From positions 1,550,001-1,614,000 of the forward strand of contig JARGXX010000138.1 in NCBI GenBank assembly GCA_030374765.1: a stretch of 64,000 bases of DNA. Direction: 5' to 3'. This DNA comes from Agarophyton chilense. Taxonomy: Eukaryota; Rhodophyta; Florideophyceae; Gracilariales; Gracilariaceae. Under the pieces are notes generated by a model, which saw nothing but the letters and a program-made list of their open reading frames with translations, was not told the origin of the DNA and did not search any database. A program made the translations under genes and the position numbers. Positions 10,547-21,252 of this stretch are shown piece after piece (the first letter of the stretch is position 1; every line of letters begins with the position of its first letter).

Positions 10547-10737
10547 GGTTACTTGAACTTTTTAATCCTTTTTCCTGAGGATATAGACCGGGTCGTCACT
10601 GTGTTCCAATTGTGGTTCAACCTGAGTGTTCCATTCTGGGTGGCTCGTATTGGGAGGTCAAGAGCTCTTTGGCTCATGACCGTCCAATTGGGCGAGGCAA
10701 AGGCTTAAAGAGGGAGGATTTGCCTTGAGTCGTCCAT

Positions 10738-13041
10738 CTAGGAGTTTTCCGATGGAGTTTCCGTTTCTTCCTGAGTATAGGATTCTTCCACGGGGTCTTC
10801 TGTAGGATCTACAATGGAGGGGACCTGTGGGGCTTCGATCGAAGTATCCGGAGGCGTGGCATAGCGTGAGCTTCCAGGGGTCTCTTTGGTTTGTTGCTGT
10901 GCCCTGTTATACATTCCTTCGGATCTCCGCACCCGGTAATTCCCTTCCAGTAGGGCTAGGAGGTTTTCACGAGCATCCTCAGGCAGATACCTCGTACAGT
11001 CACAAGGTTGGGTCACGGAAAGGCAGAGGAAGCAGGCGCTTGGGGAGCGAACAAAAACGTCCTTGCGGGGCGCAAAGGGAGAATAATTGGGTGTGGGTGG
11101 TTCAATGGTCGCTGTAGTTCCCTGGGAGGTATATGATGGGGGCCCGGGCGGAGGGGCACTGAAATTGACCGTGAGGACATCTCCTGAATCGGCGTAATGG
11201 AGTGAGGCTTCCATGTCCGACTCCTTGGAGCTAACCAAATGGGCTTGGTTGAGTTTACGTAATGGGGTTTCGTGTCCTCTGGTTATATCAGCGTTGCGCC
11301 TGGAGGTCCTGTAGGTTTTTCCATAACACTCGGCCTAGGTAACGAGCCTTCGGAAGGAATATCGCTGGTTTTCCGTGTGGTAATTGCGCACATGTGTCCG
11401 AATGGCAGGGAGCAATCCCGTGATGAAGTGACGTTTAAGCCGTTCTTCGGAGAACAAGTTTCAACATCGGTAAGCCTTCTTCCATAGGTCGTCGGCAAAA
11501 GCCGATTTGGTCATGTTGGAGCTCTGCCTAAAGAATAATACTCTCTGGCGGGCATCCATTATAACGTCATCGGTGGCGTAAGTTCCCAAGAGCTAATGAA
11601 CAACCTGAGGGTATGACCTGAGGAGCTCCCGGTCTTGAGCATCCATGAGGTCAGTTGTGCCAGATATCTTCGAAACCACTCGGTCACGCGCCTGTCCTGT
11701 AAGGAAGAATTGGAAAATGTACAGAGCGGCGCCTTCGTGGATACCGTTCTGATCGCAGGCCGTACGGAACAAACTGAGAAACCTTAGGACAGCAATGGGA
11801 TCGGAACCCGAGAACTTGTCCGTAATGGATAGTTGCATCCGTTTGGCCCATTTGCCGACTCTGCGAGCCAGCAAACCAGAATATTTCGCAGAACTGTCGG
11901 CCAGCCGGTAATTCAGGTAGTTTAGAACCTTGAGGAAAAGTTCGTTTGTGGTTGTCAGTGGTCTGAGGCTTCGAACGGCAGCCTCATACCCTTCCGAGTC
12001 AGTCGTTTCGGTCGAGGCCGATTCAGAATCACTCGTGTCCGAATGGTCTCTTCTTTTACTCCTTCTGTTCTTCTTTCTCCTGCGGTTGCTTCTTTTTGTT
12101 TTAGCGGAATAGGGACCTAAATAATCAGTCTTTCTATCAGATCTGATGGAGCCCTGAAGTTGTTGTACCTCAAATAATCCGTCCGGTGGGGCCAGCGGTC
12201 TCTCTTCTACACGCGGAGCTTCTCTTCTGCTCATCGCTTGTCTCTCCCTTGGATTCTCCTGATGGGCAACCTGTCTCTCATCTAGACACGAAGCTTCACT
12301 TCTGCTCCTAGATTGTCCCACCATGGGGGTTTCCCGATGGTATTTCCGGCGAGGGGTTGATAATTCCGCCACTCCTGGGGGTCCGGTAGGGGGTTGCCAT
12401 ATGGAGAGCGAATGGTTAATTTGTCGTGGAGTGGTCCCAGGGACTAAATTGCCTGCTTGGCGGGTGACTGCTCCTTGAAAGGCCTGTAGGAGGGAGTCTA
12501 GGAATAATTCAGACTCCATTACCTCAGCGAAGATTCGAGTGATGAGGTAATCCGTATGGTCAGCGATCGCCGTAGCGAATCGGAAGTCCATAATGGAATC
12601 CACGTAGGCTGAGCAGAGCTCACGGAGACGGGGCCAGAGAAGGTCGGCAAGACCTGCGGGCATGATTTCTCTAATTCCTTTGGTCTGGTGGGTTTCTACT
12701 TGAGATGTCCCTGGCCTAGAGGGGGTCCTGGTGAGGAGTTCTCGTAAACGCGGTGCCACCGTGGGTTCTCGGCGAATCCTTTCAGGGTTATCCAGAGGGG
12801 TCAGTACTTCTTGTGGCTGGCTCCTCGTGCTGCTGCGGTCCCTAGCGATATCCACCTGAGGGTCAGGCGACATCGCCGGAGTGGTAGTCGCACTTTGTCC
12901 TGCCGTAGGATTCTTATGGTCTGGTTGGTTGGGTGTGTTTCCTGCATCTTTAATGCCGGTTGCTTCTGTACTTCTGGTCCGTTGGCGAACTAAGCCAAAG
13001 GTTAGAATCCGGATAATTCTTCGTTCCAGTGGTCCGTTCAA
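10738..13041 (-). pseudogene. G1 copy 1 gag
   Basis: A 482-codon open frame (13041-11593) starts at an ATG 35 nt inside the 5' LTR boundary. It has a low-complexity N-terminal third, a helical SYPQ/LWPRLRELCSAYVDSI region, a basic block (KRSNRRRKKNRRSKRR) beside a DTSDSES acidic run, and a gag-core segment (RVGKWAKRMQLSITDKFSGS, then FLSLFRTACDQNGIHEGAAL). After a stop the same gag continues to 10738 through SNMTKSAFADDLWKKAYR, then a CFLCLSVTQPCDC pair that may replace a zinc knuckle. It aligns along its length with 53158-55449. Gag would form the particle and bind RNA. Confidence 0.7.
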
Positions 13042-13055
13042 TTATGTGAAAGGTT

Positions 13056-13072
13056 TCTTAGTCTGGAGACCA
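13056..13072 (-). other. primer-binding site of G1 copy 1
   Basis: Read on the minus strand, TGGTCTCCAGACTAAG begins three bases after the LTR end. The same position in copy 2 has TGGTCTCCCGACTTAAG (53119-53135). The position and leading TGG fit a tRNA 3'-end primer site; the tRNA is not identified. Confidence 0.5.
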
Positions 13073-13075
13073 AAA

Positions 13076-13520
13076 CGTAAGGCAATGACGGGTGGGTCAG
13101 CGTACGGGTCCCTACCGGTGGTAGGGTGGTAGAGTGGCTCCTAAGGTTCGAATCCTTGATGGCGGGTTCCCAGAGTACTTGGTGCAATGGGCTGGCGTTT
13201 ACTGCGTAGTCCTATAGTTGGAGCTATAGAAACAATGGCTTGAAGCCCAAAGGGTGGAACCAATCTACCAAAGGGGGTTATTTAGTATCCTAACGGTGCC
13301 TACCTTACTCTAAGGGAGAAGCGTCACTCGAGCCAAGTAAACAGTACTGGCGAAGCGCTGAGATCTCCCTGGCACTGTAATGCTAATCTATTACAGTAAA
13401 TTAGAATAAATTAATAATCTACATGAGTCCACCTGAGATCGACCCGTTCACATGTCGCCTGTGAGATAACTCAGTGCCCGGCGGCTTACAGGGCTCAACG
13501 GTTATCATCGCTCCTGCACA
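13076..13520 (-). repeat. 5' LTR of G1 copy 1
   Basis: Partner of the LTR at 8698-9143. It contains, on the plus strand, an A-box-like TGGTAGAGTGG (13127-13137) and a perfect B-box-like GGTTCGAATCC (13145-13155). The latter sits in a 17-nt T-arm-like stem-loop (13142-13158). Confidence 0.85.
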
Positions 13521-14248
13521 AAGATTCACATTGGGCGAAACTATGATAGATGATGAGATCAAGTTCAACGGGTGTAATTTGACACAGCACGCAAATCAAT
13601 ATCATTGTTTCAATAAAAGAATACATCGCAAGTATAAAACCGATCAAAATGACAAAAAAAGATGAAATATACGAGAAGATGATGCCACGGCCTTTGAAAA
13701 GAAGTTCTATCGTCGAATAGCAAGACAATGGGTATGGGTTAACACTAGAATTTGCCATAGGCGTCAAAAGTAGCATCATGCATGCAGCAGCTGCTATCAA
13801 AAGTTAGAGTCGAACAAATTGTCACAATCAACAAACGATTGACTTAGTTACATAGCATGACACCCACTATAGTATTCCAATAACCTGAAAATGTAATAAC
13901 CTTAGCTGAGATTGTCATCTTCTCAGATGCAACCTTAAATGTCACACAGAACCAACCATAAGTACAAACTGGAATAGTCTCTGTAGAACGATGCAAAACG
14001 AAGTTTGGAAACGCAACGACATACCATTTGATAGATTTGGGCAGCATTAAGCAAAACAGGGTTTCATACTCGTCTTAGGAAGCGAAAATTCTAGCATGCA
14101 CTGATACCAATGGTGGCGGCTACAGATTGAAGTTGGTTTTGAAATCTATCTCACCACAGGATAGTTTAAAATACATACTTCTCGGGGATTCCAAAAGACT
14201 ATTTAACACTTTAACAACGTTAAATGAAGGCCGTGAATACCTTCTGAT
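13521..14248. other. no gene seen
   Basis: Flanking sequence between two elements. It has short frames only. TCTGA at 14244-14248 is the left target-site duplication of the next element. Confidence 0.5.
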
Positions 14249-14556
14249 GTTATCGAAATCCTTATATCGATGACTTGTACCACTACACTATCGATACGTC
14301 CTTTCGTCTACTAACTAGACAATCAATATGCCCATTCGTCTACGCAGCATCTTTCCTACTTCTGATAGAAAAAGTCATAGTTCTTTCTCCTTATCGGTAG
14401 GATTTGTTTTACGCGACATTTAACTGTTTACGCTACTGACCAGGGTCAGTACGCTAGCGCTCAGTCCTCTTCGCCTGTCCCCGCACCCTCCCGAAGAACC
14501 TGCGTTATTCGGTAGGCACATGATCGACCCCCCCTCTTCCCCCTTGTTTGTCGACA
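14249..14556 (+). repeat. 5' LTR of C1
   Basis: 308 bp, TG..CA. Shared with 20222-20536: the run from TATCGATGACTTGTAC through GCATCTTTCCTACTT, GCTAGCGCTCAGT and TTCGCCTGTCCCCGC to TTTGTCGACA. No clear primer-binding site follows; the next bases are TTCGCGAAATG. Confidence 0.85.
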
Positions 14557-14798
14557 TTCGCGAAATGAAACAAACTGCATCAATCATCATATCCGCCGAC
14601 CCCGCAAGACCGTGGGGAACAACTTCTTTACACAACAACTTGCAGAGAGGTCTTGAGAACTCGTTCTTAAGCTGCATGCAGACTGTTCCTCCACTGAGCG
14701 GTGACATTTTTCTTGAAGCAATTCGTTAAGACATGGGAGCCATGCAACTTTTCAAACCGGATATAGTTAGCAACTACGAAATCTAGGAACGAATTCGT

Positions 14799-16187
14799 GT
14801 GTTCTTGGAACAAATTGACATTGATTTTCCTCAGACAGCTGATACTGGAAGGTTGCTTTCCAAAAGAGTTATAACAGCCATTTGGAATTGTGAGGAGTTT
14901 GCAGTGCAACGTAAGCTTGCAATGGCCTACTTTGACGCCGTTCGAAACGGAGATGTTATTCTTCAATCAACTGGAGCAAGCGTTTCACCTTCAGCACCAC
15001 AAATACCGTTCCAGCTTCAAGTCCCACAACCTATCAATGCAGATAGAGGTGCAACAGTCCAGAATGTGGGAGTAGCAGATGAGGAATATGAGAAAAAGCG
15101 CGAAACTATTTTCACCAACCGTTACCGAGGTGAGCGCGACAAATTCGAAGGCGATCTTGAAGAAGATTGGAAAGATCATGTTTCTTCCTTCATTGATTAC
15201 TGTAATCTGCAGAAGATTACCGGTGATCTAAGAATGCAGTACCTGCATTTTTCTCTCGCAGGAGACGCTCTGCACTTTTTCAAGGGAGAAGTAAAGGGCT
15301 TACTTCAAAACTGGGGCGCTTTTGTGGCCGTATTCACTGCTCGCTACGCTTCGGAGACGACCAGGAAAGATATGTCTGCAAAGTAAGAGGACCTCCATCT
15401 AACGGACTTCGTGACAGAAAATGTTTCTGAACGTGAAGCTTTGGACCTTCTCGTCAAAGAAATTGATCGTCTTGCACCAATGGCACACGAGGAAGATAGA
15501 ACGAACAGAGGCAAGCGCAATTTCCTTCGCGGCACAGTCCAAGGCATTTCATGGTCCCACAACATCTTATCACAAGTGAATGCCAAGCATCTATCATACA
15601 GAGACTTGATGTCGGAGCTATTCAGTGCTGAAAGAAACCAACTCCAGTTCACGGCAGGACAAAACCGTGCGCAAACAGCGCAGAAAACGCAAAGGGCATC
15701 TTCGAATGATATGGCCTTCCGTCCATCTCTTTCCACTGCAAACTTAGTCGAAGGACTACCGGACTATGATACTTCAGTTCATTTTGTCGGACAAGGATGT
15801 CAACCCAGATCACCGACCAGCCTTTCAACATTCAAACCCCCGGGATTTGAAACTAGGCCTTACAACACAGGGCGAGTCCAGCCGCAATACATCCATGTTC
15901 CCATGATACTCAAGGTCGGTTGGAACTGTCAGCAGAAAGGTTGTAGACTTTTCAGGTGTCCCAAACCCTGCAATGAAGCCCCTATTCACCGAAACAAACA
16001 GCTAGCGAAACAGTGGTACAAACAATATCGGTCCAAGAGAATCAACTTAACGGAACTCGAAGATGACGTCTCTGAGGTAGTCGAACAGTTGACAGAATCG
16101 CTCCTTGTTGAGGATCACTCACACGACCCAGAACAAACCCCAATCGGTGAAGCTGGACTAAATCAAGATATAGCAAACGCCGACTGA
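14799..16187 (+). pseudogene. C1 gag
   Basis: One frame of about 460 codons broken by a single in-frame TAA (15384-15386). The core has RYRGERDKFEGDLEEDWKDH, then LRMQYLHFSLAGDALHFFKG and FTARYASETTRKDMSAK. After the stop it continues TENVSEREALDLLVKEIDRL. A CQQKGCRLFRCPKPC stretch near the C-terminus may be a zinc-binding element. The frame ends at 16187. Confidence 0.65.
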
Positions 16188-16499
16188 AGTGCGGCTTATA
16201 TATCCAACGCACTACCCAGTCGTGAACTCCCAACTATTTGGCCACCCCTGCACGTAAACGACATGCCATGCAGCTCGGATGAAGGTTTTTAGATGGAGAT
16301 CGACTCGGCCGCACGGTCTCCAATGAAAGGCCCAAGAAAACCTTAGATATACATGACTTAATACCAGCGTACACATCGTTGCTATCGCAATGCTCCCCTG
16401 CAGGTTTTGTCGCCCGCTCCCTCCAATCTTGTCTAAATGACACCCCTATCTTTGCCCACAGAATCGTCAAGGGAGTACTGAACCTCCTTGCAACCCCGA

Positions 16500-18120
16500 A
16501 GCGCAGAGTAACATATTCTCGCAGCAAATTCGAATCTGGCTGTATTGACCCAGGGGCACACAAATAAGTTTGCGGACTGGCTCAAGCTAAGGCCTACTGC
16601 CAGAATTTCGACACAATCTTTAAACTACGTCCGTCACCTTATGCCTTCAAATTTAGCAACGGAAATCGCAACAGCTTAGGGCAGCTGCACGTCAGAGTAC
16701 CATTACCCGCAAACGCATTCGACTCCTTTTGGACCGATTTCGTTGACGCCGAAATACCGTTCCTGATTGGACTAGACCTCCTTGATCGAAGCGGTTTCTA
16801 CTTAAACAACATGAATAATGAGCATGTGAGTGACGGTACAAACAGTTCTGTTTCTCCCTTACGGAAGAACGGTCACATGTTTTTGTTTTGGAAGAACTCT
16901 GCAGTCTTGTTTACGAGAGCCGAACTATTCAAGTTACATGAGCATTTCTTTCATCCAAGTGCCCAAAAGCTCAATAATCTCTTAAAGCATACTAAACCAG
17001 ATGAAACCACGACGGATACCCAACGGATACTCCAGGACATTGCTCAAAAATGCAAATCGTGCCAGTACTTCTCCGCCTCTCCCATTCGCTTCCTTGTTTC
17101 AATTCCGGAGACTGACATCCGCTTCAACCAAGAAAAAGCCCTGGGCCTCATGTAATTTTCGTACAAACGGCGCAAACGTATACACGTCTTTCACATCGTG
17201 GACACGCAAACACACTACCAAAACGCGGTCATACTGAAAGGTGAATCATCCGCGCACGTCTGGGACGCATTTCTGGAAGCATGGGCTACCATTTATAATG
17301 GAATGGCGAACAAAATGCGAACAGACCAAGGCTCCATACTTTTCTCCAAGTACTGGAAGAAATGCACGGGAGACTTCGGAACTGAACTTCAAATATCAGG
17401 AGTACAGGCACATAACAGCATCAGAGTTGGCGAACGCTGTCATGCACCACTGAGGCGAATCTTCAACACTGTGATGCACTCCAGTCCTAATCTTGAACCC
17501 AAGCTTGCGCAACGATTTTCCATCAAAGGCATGATTGACACCATGGGGCTAGAAGGCTTGGTTCCATCCCTGCTTGTGTACGGCACATTACCGTGACATC
17601 TGTAACGCAATGACGGGTGAGTAAGCGTACGGGTTTTGACCGGTGGTAGCGTGATAGAGCAGGTCCTAAGATTTGACTCTTTGATGGCGGCACTCCCTGA
17701 GTACTTGGTGCAATGGGCTGGCGTATACTGCGTAGTTCTACAGGTAGGAGCTATGAAAACAATGGCTTGAAGATCAAAGGGTTGAACTAATATACCAGAA
17801 GGGGTTATTTAGTATCCTAACGGTTCCTACCTTACTCTAAGGGAGAAGCGTCACTCGAGCCAAGTAAATAGGACTGGCGAGGCGCTGGGATCTCCGTGGC
17901 ACTGTAATGCTAACCTATTTCACTAATTTAATAAAATAATAATCTACATGAGTCCACCTGAGGTCGACCCGTCCACATGTCGCCTGTAAGAAACCTCAGG
18001 GCCCGGCGGCTTACAGAGCTCAACCGTTCTCATCGCTCCTTCACAACATCCGATCACTCCTTCTTCTGTTTCCAGACAGACTAACCGATTATGCGCGTTG
18101 GAAGCAGCTCGAAAAGAGAT
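16500..18120 (+). pseudogene. C1 protease and integrase, interrupted by a solo LTR
   Basis: A protease remnant near 16530-16570 reads CIDPGAHK, with P where the catalytic triad needs T. It is followed by IPFLIGLDLLDRSGFYLN. The integrase zinc module is LHEHFFHPSAQKL with CKSCQYF (16935-17080). The catalytic core at 17170-17590 shows VDTQTHYQNAV, MRTDQGSIL and RVGERCHAPLRRIF, giving candidate D, D and E. A G1 solo LTR then splits the gene at 17601-18045, and coding resumes SSVSRQTNRLCALEAARKE to the second solo LTR at 18121. It would have integrated element cDNA; now broken. Confidence 0.7.
17601..18045 (-). repeat. solo LTR of family G1, TSD ACATC
   Basis: 445-bp G1 LTR with no internal region. 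It is flanked by identical 5-bp repeats ACATC (17596-17600 and 18046-18050). It lies inside the C1 integrase reading frame, so it inserted after C1, and the internal part was lost by LTR-LTR recombination. Confidence 0.92.
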
Positions 18121-18388
18121 TGTTGCAGAAACCTCTAGAAGGTCTTAAGGAAACGACTAGAAACTCCTCTATGACTTAGAACTGAGTAGAATCATCTAGA
18201 AGCTTCCATAGAACATTTATTATAGAAACTCTAAGAAATATCTTAGAAGAAATGCTGTGCTTCTAGAACAAAGTAGAAGTGTATTAGAGCACTATAAAAG
18301 AAAAGGAGAATAAATTCTGAGTCTCCAAAAACGAACTCAAGTCTACCCTTCACCAAGTCATCCGTGGTCTAGGTGTACTGTCACATCA
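18121..18388 (+). repeat. solo LTR of an unplaced copia-like family, TSD GAGAT/GAAAT
   Basis: 268 bp, starting TGTTGCAGAAACC and ending TCACATCA. It is rich in CTAGAAG/TAGAA motifs and has a TATAAAAG box at 18293-18300. It is flanked by GAGAT (18116-18120) and GAAAT (18389-18393), which differ by one base. Removing it restores a coherent integrase C-terminus (EAARKE followed by MAQITAKIHIQQAL), which supports the boundaries. Confidence 0.8.
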
Positions 18389-20209
18389 GAAATGGCCCAG
18401 ATTACAGCCAAAATTCATATCCAACAGGCTCTCTGATCTCGTATTCCCCCCGCATCGAAGTACATAATTGAGACAGGGCACCATGAACGCCGTTACGACG
18501 AAAAGAGCAAACAGTGGTACGGATTATACAAAGTACTGAAGACCATTGAAAAAGAAGTCATTTTGAATTTAGATGGACGCCTTGTTCGCTACAACAACGC
18601 TCACATCCTTCCAGACCCCGCTTTCCACAACGATCGTGAACTCCACCGCCTTTTTGAGCGTTTATATCAATTCCGGGCCAAGCAAACCCCGTCAGTGCAC
18701 CTGACGGAGATTGTACACCCTTCAGACGAGCGCAGTAGAACACAATTATTTGACAATGAGAAGGGCAAAGAACTTGCAGGTTTAGCACGATGCATCTTCC
18801 GCGAAGAATTGGATCCCAAATCGTCGCACAACATCCTTGGTGGTCTTTTCAGCCTTTCTATTAAGAACAAGGATATGGATACTGAAGTTTACAAAACGCG
18901 TTTCATTGCCCAATGTCACACTGATGTCAAAAATTATCTTCTGGTCCACACGGGTACCACCTTGAAGCAGTCTTCCATCCGAGCCTCGTCGCCATTGCCG
19001 CACTATTTTGTTCCCCCTTCTGGTCACAGGACATTTTGCAGGTCTATTTTCAGTCAGCCGACCAGCTAATGCGCGATATTTACGTGAAACCAGCAGCGGA
19101 ATTTTGACTTTTGGAGAATGAGCTTCTGAAACTATTGAAGCCACTCTACGGGCTAAGCGACTCAGGTGATTACTGGAACATCAAATTCACCAGGCACTTA
19201 CGCCACGATTATTCAATGACCCCCACAGCCGGAGACTTGTTCTTGTTTCCAAACCCGTAAATGACAAGCGTATTGGCGTAACTGGGGCATATGTAGATGA
19301 AACAATCAATACTGGAGATCCTGAATTTGATAACCAGTCCAGATTAGCCGAAGTTCGCTTCGAGTCCAAGGACAGAGAGTACCAGAACTTCAATTTTGCC
19401 GGAATCAATGTCCAAAAGATAGCAAATGGCTACAAACTCTACCAGACACAGTTCGCCAACCGTATCAAGCTCCTACGGCATGACGCCACGTATCCAGAGT
19501 TTCGATAAAAGCGGCAAGAAATTGCTTAGTGAACCCCGACTAGACCAGACGTTTCGGCCCCTGTTAACTTGCTGGCTCAGATTACAGAACCACTATTCAA
19601 TTTGGCAGCCATCAAATCAATCAAAGAACTGATCCACCGCATGAGAGCTACCTCAACGAGAGATCTGCTTCAGCACCGCCTTAAAAAGAACAAACTACAC
19701 ATACGAGCGTACAGTGACAGTTTTTTCTGCAACACCCCGTCGCTGCACTCACAACTTGGCTATTTGATCTGTTTCATGGATGAAACTGGTTTGCACAACA
19801 TAATACACTACAGAAGCTACAAAAGTCGAAGACGTGTTCGATCGACAATGGGCACAAAACTATTCGCCTTTTGCGACGCTTTTGACCACGCATATCTGCT
19901 GAAACGTGAACTGCAGTCGATGTTGAATGAATATCTTTCGCTCATTATGTTGACAGACAGTGACTCTGTTTCAAATTTATGATCAAGGAGACAACAAAGA
20001 CCTAAAAGCGTCTCATGCTGGACATTATGGCTGCACGTGAAGCGTATCAAAACATGGAAATAAGCAACATCGGCTGGATTCTTGGTACGGACAATCCTGC
20101 AGATGGTTTGACAAAAAATAAGCCGTGTTCTAGACTTGAACAACTTCTTGATACCGAATATTGTCCCATCCCGGTTCAACAGTGGATACTTCGCAGCGTA
20201 GACGTTTAG
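18389..20209 (+). pseudogene. C1 integrase C-terminus, reverse transcriptase and RNase H
   Basis: It begins with the integrase C-terminal module (KSKQWYGLYKVLKTIEKEV, then GRLVRYNNAHILPDP). The RT region from about 18740 has a KDMDTEVYKTRFIAQCHTD-like entry and KPLYGLSDSGDYWN at 19139-19180. VTGAYVDETINTGD replaces the YVDD catalytic motif, so the second aspartate is lost. RNase H remnants include RAYSDSFFCN. The tail reads WILGTDNPADGLTKNK, the characteristic copia end (20070-20120). There are multiple frameshifts and stops. Confidence 0.75.
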
Positions 20210-20221
20210 TAACGAACCGAG

Positions 20222-20536
20222 TGTTATTGAAAGCCTTATATCGATGACTTGTACAACTACACTAGCGATACGTTCTTCCGTCTACGAACTGGACTATCGA
20301 TACGTCCATTCGTGTACGCAGCATCTTTCCTACTTATGTCTGATAGAGAAAATCATAGTTATTTTTTCTAATCGGTACGATTCCTTTTACACGACAATAA
20401 ACTGTTTAAGCTACTAACCAGGGCCAGCACGCTAGCGCTCAGTTCTGTTCGCCTGTCCCCGCGTACACCCGGAGACCCTGCGTTCTTCGGTAGGCACAAA
20501 ACGGACCCCTTCCCTATTTCTCCGAGTTTGTCGACA
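20222..20536 (+). repeat. 3' LTR of C1
   Basis: 315 bp, partner of 14249-14556, followed by TSD TCTGA at 20537-20541. Confidence 0.85.
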
Positions 20537-20541
20537 TCTGA

Positions 20542-21252
20542 GATACATGGTTCAACGAATAAGAGTTTCTTTTGAGTCGAAGGAGGTCGATGAGCTTAGA
20601 TGGGTTCTAGAAGAAACTAATGTACCAGACGCAATGACGGAGAAAAATCCAGATTCGTAAAAGCTTTTGAACTTAATAGCTCGGAATGGATTGTCACAGC
20701 TTCCACCGCACAAATCGTTTGTTTTGGATAGTGAACATCGGATATAAATAACTTTAAAGAACTTGAAACAACTGGGGGGTATGTGAAAGACCAGGATAGA
20801 AATATCAATCGCTAAAGTTGCTGTCACTACCTTGGGATTGTTACGGAAACCATTTTGGCGCACATGCATTTCGTTTGAGGGCCGGCCCTTTCGGCTATCC
20901 TGCCATTCAAGGGGTGCTCACCTGATGGGAAATGCTTCGGCAGTCGGAACCATCCTAGGCTACATAGATACTCTAGAGTGCTTTATAAAGCTTACCCACG
21001 GTGCTTGGACTCACAAGAACGAGCATTGATCCATGAAAAATTGCTACTAAGTTACGCTACGGTTTGTTCGATGCACCACTCTCATAGTTACGTTACAGGT
21101 TGCTCGTTACCAAAACCTTGTAAGTTGTGAGCGCAGCTACCGGCGCCTCAGATTTACCTTCTCGGCCGCGATTTTTGTTGGAGATTCGCCATTATCCTTG
21201 GACTGACGGGAAAGGCGACCAAGAACAATACGCTCCTTCCGTATCGCTCTAG
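20542..21252. other. no gene seen
   Basis: Spacer between C1 and C2. Short frames only; I recognise no LTR at the C2 side, so C2 lacks a visible 5' end. Confidence 0.5.

Larger units (their letters stand above)
8698..13520 (-). mobile_element. Ty3/gypsy family G1, copy 1: internally deleted derivative
   Basis: Minus-strand element bounded by related LTRs (5' LTR 13520-13076, 3' LTR 9143-8698). It keeps gag, most of the protease and both ends of an antisense frame. Against copy 2 (52670-62160), about 4.0 kb spanning RT, RNase H, integrase and chromodomain is missing at the junction near 10310-10330. About 1.45 kb of the antisense frame is missing at the junction near 9895. The flanks (AAACA at 8693-8697, AAGAT at 13521-13525) do not form a clear TSD. 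Copy 1 would depend on another element for reverse transcription and integration. Confidence 0.8.
14249..20536 (+). mobile_element. Ty1/copia element C1, TSD TCTGA, with nested solo LTRs
   Basis: LTRs 14249-14556 and 20222-20536 start TGTTAT and end TTTGTCGACA. They are bounded by the identical 5-bp repeats TCTGA (14244-14248 and 20537-20541). The internal order gag, protease, integrase, RT, RNase H is the copia order. Two unrelated solo LTRs interrupt the integrase region (17601-18045 and 18121-18388). Many stops and frameshifts mean it is dead. The diverged LTR pair suggests an older insertion than C3. Confidence 0.9.

Noticed and set aside
13127-13158. A true tRNA gene in the G1 LTR
   Set aside because: A- and B-box-like motifs are only about 7 nt apart and there is no anticodon arm or acceptor pairing, so it is not a functional tRNA gene.
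8698-13520. TSD for G1 copy 1
   Set aside because: Flanking pentamers AAACA and AAGAT differ at several positions, so no duplication is claimed.
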